This document shows, in pieces, positions 40,083-50,586 of a stretch of DNA of 64,000 nt. Position 1 is the first letter of the stretch. The number at the start of each line of letters is the position of its first letter. The notes beneath the pieces are model-generated. The model was not told where the DNA came from. It ran no database searches and was given only the letters and a program-made list of their open reading frames with translations. The position numbers were made by a program, and so were the translations under genes. The stretch is from Alectoria sarmentosa (lineage: Eukaryota > Ascomycota > Lecanoromycetes > Lecanorales > Parmeliaceae): positions 89,223-153,222 of the forward strand of contig WOGZ01000050.1 in NCBI GenBank assembly GCA_009733775.1. The letters run 5' to 3'.

Positions 40083-41033
40083 TTACTTCTCTGCACGCGA
40101 AGCTTCCACTGCAGTCTTTATCTCATCCAGAAGCTCTGGATGCGTATTCTCGATCACTCTGAGCCACTCTACATCCCTCTCCGAATCGCGTCTGCGCGCC
40201 TCCTCGGCAGCGAGCCTCGTACGATCATTCCACCTTCCCTCCCACAGATCCTCAATGGCGTTGTTCGCCTTGTCGATACTCGCTTGATACTCGCCACGAA
40301 GCGTGACAACCTGGTCAGTAGCATCTTGCTGAGTACGCTCTAGACTTTGATCATGAGTAACACAAAGCGACTGAACTTGCTCTTCCAGTGCAGCAACTCT
40401 TGCAGCACAATCGTCCCTGCCCCTTTCCAACTCTCGATCTAGCGTCTTCTGCATTTCAGCAACGCTAGCAGCAGCTTCTTCACGAATGCGCTCCATTTCG
40501 CGGTTTCTGGCCTTCCATTCCTTTCGGTAGGCTTGGTCGACCGCCTCTCGAGTTGCAGCTAGTTCCTGCTCGTGAGCTTTCAATTGTTGGTCATGCGCCC
40601 CATAAATACGGGCAAGCTGACGGGCGTGGTTCTCGTCAATCGTACGCACTACACGACCGTAATGAATACTGAGGGCGTTTTCTGGATCGGCTGTTGATGG
40701 GGTTGGCGGTCGTTGCTCGGAGTCGTTGCTGCTTGTTGCAGAATTTTGAATGGGTGTGGGTCGTGGCGCTTGGGCTTCGTATGGAGGTAGAGAGGTCGCA
40801 ATTGAAGGGATGCTATACGAAGAGCCCCGGCGAGTGGACGTAGTTCGGGCAACGTTCCCTTCACGGACATCGTCAAGGTGGAAATGGCCTTGGGGCATGG
40901 TAGAAATGCTGAATCTTGTTCCGGTAGAAACAACACTTGATGCTCTTGATCGAAATGAAACACCTTCAGCATCACTGGTAGCTTGTCCAGGTTCAGGATT
41001 GTCTGCCTGATTGTCTGCCCGATTATGTGCCAT
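40083..41033 (-). CDS. coiled-coil protein, function unknown
   Basis: Single exon, minus strand, 316 aa from ATG 41033 (MAHNRADNQADNPEP). An in-frame ATG at 41105 would add 24 residues. Residues 1-110 are Ser/Thr/Pro-rich and disordered, with a block GHFHLDDVREGN. The rest is a continuous coiled coil: SIHYGRVVRTIDENHARQLA, then long Glu/Gln/Ala/Arg heptads to ERDVEWLRVIENTHPELLDE near the end. The stop codon overlaps a GTAAG, so a spliced C-terminal extension of about 70 codons (to 39875) is conceivable. No motor, ATPase or membrane motif is present. Similar in layout to the frameshifted neighbour, suggesting tandem paralogues. Confidence 0.65.
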   Translation of the reverse strand: MAHNRADNQADNPEPGQATSDAEGVSFRSRASSVVSTGTRFSISTMPQGHFHLDDVREGNVARTTSTRRGSSYSIPSIATSLPPYEAQAPRPTPIQNSATSSNDSEQRPPTPSTADPENALSIHYGRVVRTIDENHARQLARIYGAHDQQLKAHEQELAATREAVDQAYRKEWKARNREMERIREEAAASVAEMQKTLDRELERGRDDCAARVAALEEQVQSLCVTHDQSLERTQQDATDQVVTLRGEYQASIDKANNAIEDLWEGRWNDRTRLAAEEARRRDSERDVEWLRVIENTHPELLDEIKTAVEASRAEK

Positions 41034-41895
41034 GTTGTAGAGGGTTGCAAGTCTAATTGATTGTTGGTTCCCAGTCGCCTCTGGCCGTTGTCTGGCCAGC
41101 CACATACTTCTGTACTATAAAGAGGACAGCTCCAAGGGGAGCTTTGGAAATGATCAATCCATCCTAGACATCACATAGCGGATATGTCAACATAGACCCC
41201 AAGGAGTCGAAGTCAATGAGCAGACATTGCACTATCAATGCCAGGCTACAAGGCTGCGAGTCTTCAAGGTTCCTTTGAAAAGGTGGCAGCGATCAGAGAT
41301 CAGACACGGCTGATTAAAATAGAAACAAGCAGGCAGACATTGTGCGGTCAAGATCTTGGCTAAGCACATAGCGTTAAGATATGACGACACACTACTAATC
41401 AATGAACAGTCTAGCATATGTTGCCCGGAAAAAGTCTCTTCCCGCAGAGCCTAGTGTATTTATTTATTGAAATTCAAGTCAATTGCATTGCACCTCGTAA
41501 CTCGGTTGAGGCGCCTGAAAGCCTGAAAGCCTGAAAGCCTGAAAGCCTGAAAGCGTATCCCCTAGATCTAAGTACCCTGCAGTTGGGCTTGCCTGGGCGT
41601 AGAATTTGATATGAATAAGAATGGAGATCTCTGGGACACCCCAATGCCAAGTGAAAGTAGCCTCACAGGAGTCATGAGTCACGCAAGACTCATCACCGTG
41701 CATGGCTGATTATTCTACATGGATAATGGCGCATATTAAGGCCAATTTGGCGCCCAACTTGTCACGAATATGAAATGACGACCGAGAACAACAACGAATG
41801 ATAGGGCCGAACCTGCTTCACCAGTGAAGACGGACTCTCTTGTGTTCTTTGGCACAAGTGTCACCAAGTTGGTGCTACAGACTTCCCTTGAACTC
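41034..41895. other. divergent intergenic region
   Basis: 860 bp between the coiled-coil gene and the FAD monooxygenase, likely holding both promoters. It contains the octanucleotide repeat listed next. No gene supported. Confidence 0.45.
41513..41554 (+). repeat. octanucleotide tandem repeat (GCCTGAAA)x5
   Basis: Five exact tandem copies of GCCTGAAA plus two bases, in the intergenic region upstream of the FAD monooxygenase. Confidence 0.9.
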
Positions 41896-43782
41896 ATGCC
41901 TCTCAAAGTAATCGTCGTCGGGGCCGGTATCGGCGGCCTATGTGCTGCTCTATCGTTGCGGCAAGCAGGACACAATGTCCAGGTAGGTTGAAAGAACACT
42001 GAAGGCTTCCTTTCGTGCTCAACATCGTTATCTGCAGCGGACTGCTTTTTCATTATTCCAGTCTTTTAGTTGGTAGAGAAATAATGATGCTCATCGTGGT
42101 TGGATTAGTGGCCATCTGGATTGTATTCCTACTGACAGGGGACATTGCTCCGTTTAGATCTTCGAAAAGTCCAGCTTCACGGGCGAGGTGGGTGCTGCGC
42201 TGTCCTTGACACCAAATGGTACTCGAGTCCTTTCGAGTCTCGGTTTCTCATTCGAGCGAGCCCGCGCATGCAAAATGCTACAATGGGACACGATGCATGG
42301 AGATTCAATGAAGCGCGTGGCCAGCCTCGACATTAGCACGGCGGAGAAGAGACTTGGCGCTGCCTGCTGGACGGTGCATCGGTGGGTTATCTTTTCGATC
42401 CATCACTCCCCTTTTCATCATATTTTGGCGGCCGGAGACCTCTTCCGCCTCTTCAGACATTTCTTTTAATCCTTAAACCACCCTCAAAAGAGAAATACTA
42501 ACCCCGAAATCATTCAGCGTGGACCTGCACAATGAGCTCCTTCGTTTAGCGACTAGCGAAGATACTACAGACTCGAAACCGGTTCATCTTCGGCTGGGAG
42601 CACAGGTGGTGGATGCTTCGACAGATGGCTCGATCATGCTAAAAGATGGTTCGCGTCATGATGCGGACTTAGTCGTAGCCGCTGATGGACTTCATTCGGT
42701 TTTGCGAGACACAGTCTTGACACACGATACCAAGGCACCGTCCCCTAGCGGCTTGAGCGCTTTCAGGTTCTTGTTGGATACAAAAGTGCTGAAGGAGGAT
42801 GCAAAGCTTGCACAGTTACTCGAGACTGAAGGTCCATGGTTGAAAATGCTCATCGATCCGAGAGAGAATACCAGTGACCGTCACATGGTGTGGTATCCAT
42901 GTCGCAAGTGGGTTGCTCACTTTTCAATCGCACTTCCGAGTTCCTCATGCTAAATCAAGCCACCAGCGGCGAAGTCCAAAACTTTGCAGGCATTCATCCG
43001 ACACGATCAATGGATTCCGAGGAAGAGGAAACCGAAGGTGAGACTACAAGTCGAAGCCCAGGGACAGTTTTGGTTGGGACGCAAGCTAACATGATTCGTT
43101 GGGCCCAAGCCATGAAGGATTCCATGCTCAAGGAGTTTGGTCACTTCGATCCAGAAGTTGTCCGAATGATTTCGTATGCTGCTGTGCCTTTATACGTACG
43201 GTGGGCGAGATATCTTGCTGATATGCCATGCAGCCAGTCCTCGCACGTAAAGTGTTGGCCGCTCTATTTTCACGAACCCCTGCCTCGTTGGTTCAAGGGC
43301 AGAGTCGTTCTAACCGGGGACGCTGCCCATCCGGTGTGTCAGAATCCACATGTACTAAGCTAGGCGATCATGACTGACAAATCAGATGCTCCCGTTCAGT
43401 GGGCAGGGATCCAACACGGCCATAGAGGATGCTGGGGCGCTCGGCTATCTGTTCCGTTCTGTCCAAGATCCTGAGGAGATCGAAAACCGGCTAGCATTGT
43501 TTGAGCTCGTCAGAAAAGGTCGAGTTAGCAGGATTCAAATCTTGTCGAAGGTAAGGGCCGGTAGGGAAAAGGATGTTGAGCAGGAACTTCAGAAATATGC
43601 CGATCCGCCAGGATCAGGTGAGTCATGAATAGTCTGAAAAGGCTCAAACACAGCTCACCAGGAGCACAGCCGTTCCATCTACACACCAAGAGCGAACTAT
43701 TCACGATCATGAGTATGACGTTTTCGCAAAATGTCAGGAAGCACTTTGGGAAGCACAAATTGGGGAGGGCCTGGTTGAGTAG
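41896..43782 (+). CDS. FAD-dependent monooxygenase (salicylate-hydroxylase-like)
   Basis: Seven exons: 41896-41982, 42158-42381, 42518-42907, 42967-43195, 43253-43333, 43386-43617, 43670-43782; 451 aa. The Rossmann dinucleotide motif opens the protein (VIVVGAGIGGLCAALSL). The second FAD contact DLVVAADGLHS and the GD motif GRVVLTGDAAHP with MLPFSGQGSNTAIEDAGAL are both intact. It is a class A flavoprotein hydroxylase using NAD(P)H; the substrate is unknown and no biosynthetic neighbours identify it. The intron at 43196-43252 is 57 nt without a stop, so an unspliced form of 470 aa would also be in frame. The final intron uses acceptor 43669, which alone leads into the conserved tail HEYDVFAKCQEALWEAQ. 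The second intron is introner-like copy B. Confidence 0.85.
42382..42517 (+). repeat. introner-like intron, copy B (136 nt)
   Basis: Intron of the FAD monooxygenase, in phase 2 between VH and VDLHNE. Same length as copy A at 36762-36897 and about 84% identical without gaps. The palindrome of copy A is interrupted here (CAGACATTTCTT). Most differences are transitions. Confidence 0.85.
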
Positions 43783-44705
43783 CCACTTCTTTCCCACGCT
43801 TTCGAGACTTGAGACATCGATCGGCGTATGCTCAGCTGTTACTGTACGATTCAAGGATCAAATTCAGTGGGTTGGTCAAGTGTGTAGGCTCGTTCTTTCT
43901 GTTTTCGGGTCGCGTCGCAAGATGTATGAATCTTTCTCGATCTAGTCGTTAAGCTAATAAAGAAACCTTGTGTGGGCGAGCAACCTTCATCGCCATCCAA
44001 GCGTGGATTGCTGACATAGAGGAAGGAGTCGAGCACGAATGACATGATAGGAAAGTCTCTACGCACGCTCGTGTGGCCCAACAACGAATAATTGTCTCAT
44101 AACGCTCTACCCCTTCAGCTTTGGTATGATGATGCTTCGTATGGTCCCACTCTTCCGGAACGCTGGCCTCAAACGTCTTGCATGATTTCACACTGAATAG
44201 AAGAACAGTTGGCGTGTAGCAGTGTGATTCTTTCAAGCTAAGACACCCATGTGATACACCCATTTGATATCACAACGCGCTAATGAACATGAGTCTCTAT
44301 CACTCGAACATATAAACCTGAAATTCCTTTCAACAGAGCCTGCCATCATCAACACTTGCGCAATTCTCTTTGTTCGTTCCAAGAATCACTCGGGTGATAA
44401 AAATCGATCGCAACTGGGGCGCTTGTTGAAGTGGGGCTGAAAGGCCGGCAGCTGGGCCGAGACTAGCTTCACAGTAGCGCAAGGGTTCATCCCCGGCGCC
44501 ATGAGAGGCTAATGCAGGGCAAACATCCTGGAAAATCTCAAGTGATCAGTCAATTTGCTGCGAATCCACCTCAAGCGTCCCACACAATAATATCACTCGG
44601 TTCGACTGCCTTTGCTTTCATCCACGCTTTTGCTTCTCAAAAAACACCTCTCCTCTTCCAGCTTTTAAAAACATTCGACAACCAAAACTTCCCCTTCAAA
44701 ACAAA
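43783..44705. other. intergenic, no gene seen
   Basis: 920 bp between the monooxygenase and the small charged-protein gene. Only short unsupported open frames occur. Confidence 0.5.
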
Positions 44706-45258
44706 ATGCCACCACCCAACACCCCCCTCGAACCAACCCCGACCTTGAAGCTCAAACGCGGATATCAGACCGAATTCCGCCCCGGAGAAGACGCCTCGGA
44801 TTGTTCGAATCCCTCGACGCCCGGACTGGAGATGCGAGAGCAAAAGGACCAACGCGAGCGGGCCGCCATGATATTGGGGTGTTGGGAGCAGCTCTCGTGG
44901 CATAGCCACATGTATGGTGAGGTATGTTGATTTTTTTTCCCACAAATTTCTACCATTGGGGGGATAAGACGCACGTTGTCATTTGCACATTTTCCCTGCT
45001 GTTACGAGAGCCCGAGCGTGGAATATTGTTCCATCACGAGTTGTTCGATGACTGTTGTTGACACTATATATTGACTGATTGACGGTTGATTGGAAGAAGA
45101 GTATCCCGCAGACGAGGTTGAGGTTTGAAAAGATCATGATTGGGCTCGAGGCGGAGAGCGGGGAGGAGGAGTGGGAGGATGAGAGGGAGGGCGCCGACAA
45201 GGGAAAGGAGCGGGAGAGGAAGGACGAGAAGCAGAAGAAGATGCGCAGACGGGCGTAA
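44706..45258 (+). CDS. small charged protein, function unknown
   Basis: Two exons (44706-44921, 45100-45258) give 124 aa. The first half starts MPPPNTPLEPTPTLKLKRGY and contains QRERAAMILGCWEQLSWHSH. The second exon continues in frame (IPQTRLRFEKIMIGLEAESG) into an acidic then Lys/Arg-rich helix ending KKMRRRA. The coherent composition on both sides of the intron and the in-frame join are the support. No known domain was recognised; the basic tail could be a nuclear signal. Confidence 0.6.
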
Positions 45259-45664
45259 TGGGGCTGTGGGAAGGAGGACAAAAGTGTCGGATGGACGCTT
45301 TGAGGCGGTGCGGTCGAGATGAGAGGACCGGTAATGACGACCATGACCAGTATGAATTACGCTGATATGAGGTATGCGTGATGATGCAACGGTAGCGATT
45401 GAGCCAACAGCGGTCTATCCGTCAATGCTTTCCGTACATTCTCATCGATATACTATACAACTTCTATTCCGCCGATTCCAAAGCATGCTGCTCATATCAA
45501 AGCTCCTGCCGCACGTCCTCCAACGGCTGTCCTTCCTCATTGACCAAGCTTGCAGTGTCACCAACCTGCTTCCTAGTGCTGACTTCACGACTCCTCAATC
45601 GCGATCGCATCGCTGCTAGCCTCATCGTCAATCCTCGAGCGTTACCTCTCATGACTGCTAGTTG
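45259..45664. other. convergent intergenic region, no gene seen
   Basis: About 400 bp between the ends of the small charged-protein gene and the PDH kinase. Nothing recognised. Confidence 0.45.
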
Positions 45665-47151
45665 TTATTGGAGAGGTTCAGAGCTGGAAGACAGTCGGTT
45701 CAAGTGGAGGTAGACGTCTGTGCCATAGCTGTGGCAAAGGCTTGGTTAGCAATCGATCTTTGGGATAGGGAAAATGCTGGCAGCTCACCCTTCCATACTG
45801 ATGAGCTTTAAATCACCCCCAAAATATCGCGCGTAAAGCCTACTGATCGGCAGCCCGTACCCAAATCCAGCCATGGGTGCCTTGAAATCACTCTTGTTGA
45901 AATCGGGATCCAGACTCGGTGTCGTCTCCACAGTCGTGTACATGTAGGTCCAAACCAACGGTATTACAGATCTTGGAATCCCACCGCCTTCATCAGAGAC
46001 CTTGATCGTTATATCCTCTTTCCCCTCCGCAATGATCACTTTTGTCACGGGAAACTCCTCTTTATCCTGCCCATGCGTCTCAACCACTGCACGTAACGAG
46101 TTCTTCAGAGTCTCGAACAGCATGTGCGATAGATGTCCCGGCACGTACATGAAGTGGAGGTCCGGTTTGCAGACCAATTGGACCTTGGGCGCATCGAAAA
46201 GACCGTAATGATCCTCGCACACGAATCGAGCGTTGTCGATGGCTTCCTGGGCAAGTTCGCGCACATTCGTTTTCGTACATATTATGCCCACGTAGTTCGG
46301 TTCCATGGCTTGCTTTTGGTCGGTAAGGGCGACGTGCTGACCTATCAACATTCGTATGCCTATTCGAGACATGTAGAATCGGTCCAGGAAAGACTGGATG
46401 TTGGTATCGATTTGCATCCGCTGCCGTTTTCGTTTGTATTCGAGTATGCCCTGCGCAACAGTGGTCACTACGCTGTCATGCCGCTTCTTTATTCCTTCCA
46501 AGGTCCTGGAGAAGCGCTTGTTGTAGTCATTGAGTTCCGGCGGCCAGTCTCCATCATCGTCTGTAGAAGCATAGTACCTCCTAGCGGAAGCTTTGCCTCC
46601 GCCATTGCCATTACCGCTCGTTTGTTGCGACCTGTATTGGCCCTGTTTGACACTAGGATTATGTGTAGTCTGGCTAAGGATCTTTGACTCTCGTCCGTTT
46701 TGCTTCATCGGCCGTAGCAATCGCTCTCGAACGTCCGAGGGTAGATTGGGCCTTGGGAGTGTAGTGATGTCCTGATGTTGAGTCAGTTAGCAAGCTCTTG
46801 AGGTGGTGCTCCGCCCCTGCGTTTCTTATACCTCGAAAGACTGTGAATACCAATCCTGGACTTTCTTGATTGACGGCATATCGTTCAGTCCATCAGGTAA
46901 GTCTCCAAGCTCTTGGACTCGGTGTGCTAAGCGTATGGGAAGCTCTTCGGAGAGGAATTGGGAGGCGCGAAAGAGGGTGCCTGTACGATAAGGCAATTAG
47001 CAGAAGATGTGTCATTACTCCCCAGTTTCTCCCTACCTGTTGAGGGTCTTTCACCAAACTGCACCATCTGCCTCAAGCTCACTCCAGTGGCAGGGAAACC
47101 AGAGTAGTGTTTGATGGTATCCATCAACCTCTCGGACTTCTTCCATGACAT
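45665..47151 (-). CDS. mitochondrial pyruvate dehydrogenase kinase-type protein kinase
   Basis: Four exons on the minus strand (47151-47037, 46980-46832, 46771-45789, 45728-45665) give 436 aa. The N-terminal BCDHK/PDK regulatory domain reads HYSGFPATGVSLRQMVQFGE, RASQFLSEELPIRLAHRV and FLDRFYMSRIGIRMLIGQH. The GHKL ATPase domain has the N-box (HMLFETLKNSLRA), G1 (VSDEGGGIPRS) and G2 (GFGYGLPISRLYARYFGGDL) motifs and ends GYGTDVYLHLNRLSS. The kinase phosphorylates and inactivates the E1alpha subunit of pyruvate dehydrogenase (or branched-chain ketoacid dehydrogenase; the two are not separable here). The N-terminus lacks an obvious long presequence. A Gly/Asn/Gln-rich low-complexity insert of about 40 residues sits between the two domains. 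Confidence 0.93.
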
Positions 47152-47778
47152 GCTGATTACTCAGGCCTCTCGGCCTGTGTCCTATTCCGATGACCAATTG
47201 TTTCCGAGCCTCCCCGCCGCTCCACTGAAGGGTTTGGGCCAGACGAAGAGGCAACCAGATGCCCCACAAGAGAAGGGCGACGCCTGGGTCAATGGGAGTG
47301 TTTTCCGCGCAATGCACGTCTGTGAACAGGTCTATTGAGCGATAGCTCGATCAATTGGGGAATCCATGAGTATGAAAGGAAGTTGAAAATAATTGCACGA
47401 CCTTTGAGCAGGACTCAAGTTGAGTCATTGTTATTCATCAATACTCCGAGAGGGAGGAGGAACAAGCTCCCGAGGCTCGCCCGTAGAGTTTCCCGGTTCC
47501 CCACATTTCGCCAGACCCCTGCTAGAGTATTTCTCAAGAATCCTCCGCTGCCGCGTGATAAACAAACCATTTTGCTTTCACTCTCTCATATCTCGTGACC
47601 GACAATATGATAAATCCATCTGACCGGCCACTGTCAACCCCCAAGCGCCATGCTAGCTGTGAGAAGGGGCTGTCACGATTTGTATAATGGGAAGGAGGAA
47701 GGATCGGGACAGCGAGTGGGGAGAAGGAGTCGAGTCCGAGGAGGTCCTAGCCATTAAGCTTTTCGCGCATCAACAAAT

Positions 47779-47794
47779 TAACCCTAGCCCTAAC
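47779..47794. promoter_or_regulatory. telobox-like word
   Basis: TAACCCTAGCCCTAAC contains two CCCTA(A/G) units resembling the fungal telomere repeat (TTAGGG on the other strand). It lies 17 bases before the ATG at 47811. Such words occur as interstitial telomere remnants or as teloboxes bound by TRF-like factors in promoters. Two units alone cannot distinguish these. Confidence 0.4.
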
Positions 47795-47810
47795 GCGCAT
47801 CGAGGACTCT

Positions 47811-48026
47811 ATGGCTACCTTAGGTACGTCGAATCGTGACTGGAAGCCAATACAAGACGCGTTGATATATAAGAGATCAACCCGACAAGAAGTGTATCTT
47901 TTTGTCTCTCAACTTGCCAATGAGCGAGATGTAGATACCATGTTCACGAAGGTTGGATTTTTGGATATTGAAATGGACGAGGTCTACCAACCATATCCCA
48001 TCATGAAGTATAGACTGAAGGTCTGA
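47811..48026 (+). CDS. possible small ORF, 71 aa, function unknown
   Basis: ATG-started frame encoding a charged 71-aa product (RDWKPIQDALIYKRSTRQEV to PYPIMKYRLKV). The composition is plausible for a folded peptide and it ends before the next gene. No family was recognised and no splice extension was found, so it may be spurious. Confidence 0.25.
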   Translation: MATLGTSNRDWKPIQDALIYKRSTRQEVYLFVSQLANERDVDTMFTKVGFLDIEMDEVYQPYPIMKYRLKV

Positions 48027-48198
48027 GCTGTGTTGTGAAGTGAATAAGTACTTAGATTCGCTGCATGGCGCCAAATACTACGAGCCGCCGGCAAGTCGCT
48101 CTTTCAGTCTCTTTGCTCCTCATCCATCAAGAAACCAAACAAACCCAAACTAGAAACCAAGAAACCAAAATACCAAGATACCACCTTTGTCGATAAGT

Positions 48199-49528
48199 AT
48201 GGCATATCCTTTTCCACCTTTCTTCACAGCACCTCAGACCCCCTTACAAGCACCAGACATGAAGAGTCCACCAATTCTTAGCAACAGTAATCCGGTTGCT
48301 GCATCCAAGCGAACTGCTTTCACAGTCATCCTTGCCATTGCTCTTTTCTTTTGGATGATCAGCACATTCTCTGGTCCTCCAAGACAACTAGACAGGGTTC
48401 CATTCTCACATGATTCGGTGGAGGAGTACGTAACGGACCTTTGTTGACTACAGTCCTGCTTACAAGCCCAGCTACTTTTTACATTTTCAAGGACATCGAC
48501 GCTGTGGCATCAAATCAACACAACTTTATGTGCCTCCATTCCCACCCGACGACAATGCCCTCAAGCATACTCTCTACTGCAACAACCGTGCAACACTTCT
48601 GGAGGCCATGAGCGGAGGCGGTCGACACGGATTTGAGAAGCCTTACTTTCCTGCAGGCTGCCATTACCGCTGGTACTCGACTCCAGAGATCTGTATGATC
48701 CTGGAACGCTTTGATGCAATTGTTTTTATTGGCGATGACTCACTCAAGCCGATATACGCCGCCTTCAATATGTTACTCAGAGAGAACATGGCCATAGGTA
48801 GTCTCAAGCAGTGGGAGCTGAACGAAAGTCGACGTGATACCTGCAGTTGCGACAATCAGCTCACCAAGCCAGAATGCTCGAGCCACATGATCATGGAGAG
48901 TCAGACTGTAAGAGAGAAGGACGACGGAGATGGTCACAAAAGCCCTTTCTACTGCGATCGTAAGTCTACTCTCATATGAGGACCCTCGAAGCCACATTTA
49001 ATTGGTCTAGGCACCCCGCACGTTTTCATTCCAATCACAGACTCCCCAGCGCCTGAGGAGCTGCATGCCAGATTTGCCTCGCTCATAAGCGGAGACCCAG
49101 ACGCCTACAAGCCAATTCCAGTCATCCATTCTCTATCATTGGCAACATCCCTTTCCTGGTCTAAAGCGACTGATTCGATGGATGAGTGGGTGACTCTAGC
49201 AGATGCTTCTGGTCGGAATATCCCTATTCTATGGGTAGGCCCGAACGCGGCGGGTCATCTCAAACCTCCTAGCCTGATTCTCACCCAAGGCAACAACGCT
49301 CTTTGGCATTACACTCTGGAGACGATGAAGGAAGCGAAGGCTAGGCAGCTTGATGCGCTTGGGATGTTCAATCTCACACTCCAGGCGAACAGCTGGGATG
49401 GGAGTAACTATGGACAGAAAGTTGGACTTGTGCAGGCCATGATGGTAAGATCTCTCCGGGTACAAGGCCGGACAATAGTTGACATCTTTCAGATTATCAA
49501 CTGGCTGTCCAGAGTGGAGTCGACCTAA
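48199..49528 (+). CDS. type II membrane protein, possible SGNH/PC-esterase-like domain
   Basis: Four exons (48199-48425, 48472-48959, 49011-49444, 49493-49528) give 394 aa. A 46-nt first intron (donor GTACGT, acceptor CCCAG) gives the in-frame join VED-YFLHFQGHRRCG. One hydrophobic helix (AFTVILAIALFFWMIST, about residues 44-60) with a short Pro-rich cytosolic N-terminus indicates a type II Golgi or secretory membrane protein. The lumenal part has paired cysteines (LYCNNR, FPAGCHYRW, RDTCSCDNQ, FYCDR). The block DAIVFIGDDSLKPIYAAFN resembles SGNH/PC-esterase block I, where Ser would be catalytic. An acyl-transfer or esterase role on glycans is only an inference. The last intron (48 nt) is stop-free and a multiple of three. 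Confidence 0.7.
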
Positions 49529-50586
49529 AAGACAAGTGAAAGCCCAGGCTAAGCAATGCGACTAACTGCACAGTGATCTACAGGCAGATATTAGACTTCA
49601 GGCACAAAAGCGTAGCCATGAAATAGTCTGATATAGCGGCCTCACTATGTATTGCCCCTGTCTGGACGCTTGCCAAGCCAAGTACATAGCATCAGAAGCA
49701 AAGAATTCTAAACTAGTTCTACCAAGCCGCATCGCAATTACTGTGAGCATCTATGATCGTCGCGCATCACACCACTTCCTGATGAATTTCCAATGTCTGT
49801 TCTTTCTAGAGCATCAACCCCCTGCGTCAGACCATCACAAACCCGCTCCCCCCCCCCACTGCATCCAGTGCAGCTGGACTTGGTCGCCCCATCGACCGCG
49901 AGAGTATCCACCTCCAGCTTTGAGAAGCTGCCATTGTTCCCGTCGACACATCTGCCATCGCAACATTCATTACCTCACATAACCAGCCAATGCTCACCAC
50001 TGTGTAAGTCGTCGGTGGGCAAAGTCGGGAAGGCGCAAAACCTTCTCGGCGTCTACGTCGTCAAGGTGGCGGAGGAGCAGCAGGCGAGGGTTGAGAGCTG
50101 ACCGTACAGGGCGCGCATGCTCCCGTACGTATAGAAAGAAACGGGTGATGAGTGATGTGACAGGGTTGGTGCGAGGGCCGTGGTGTTCAGTGCAAATTTT
50201 GTGATAGGGATCAAGTCTGCGTACTATACTTCTGCACCGAGAGATAGTCCTTTGTTCGGAATTTTTAAGAGTCACATGAGCAAATCGTATCAGTCAGACA
50301 ACGAATCGATCTCGGCAAGGAGTAGATGGAGAGATGAAGAGCTTGCATAGCGATCATGTACAGAGCTGCCGAAAACTTGTTTGCAGCAACAGCAATGCTT
50401 TGCTTGCAACCATTGGGTATGCAATCTTGAACCATGCAACGATACTCTCCCTAGAATACATACACTCTCACTCCCACACGCCAAAGACGGATACTAATAT
50501 ACCAACAGCGAAAGTAAAGGAATGCCGCCATTCCAATATCTTACATGCGCCCTTTCCCCGATCCGTTGCCTCCTCCACGACAACCT
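49529..50586. other. convergent intergenic region, no gene seen
   Basis: About 1 kb between the membrane-protein gene and the SAPS gene end. A C-run lies at about 49850. No gene supported. Confidence 0.5.

Larger units (their letters stand above)
47152..48198. other. intergenic region
   Basis: About 1 kb between divergent genes. It contains the telomere-repeat-like word at 47779 and a doubtful 71-codon ORF, both listed separately. Confidence 0.45.

Noticed and set aside
43600..43790. Apparent frameshift before the conserved C-terminal tail of the FAD monooxygenase
   Set aside because: Using acceptor 43669 with donor 43618 gives a 52-nt intron and restores the conserved tail in frame.
22617..44705. 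A secondary-metabolite gene cluster around the decarboxylase-like enzyme and the monooxygenase
   Set aside because: The two are 13 kb apart and no PKS, NRPS, terpene synthase, transporter or Zn2Cys6 regulator lies between or beside them.
48421..48500. Apparent frameshift or 28-nt intron in the membrane-protein gene
   Set aside because: A normal 46-nt intron (48426-48471, GTACGT..CCCAG) gives a clean in-frame join, so no unusual event is needed.
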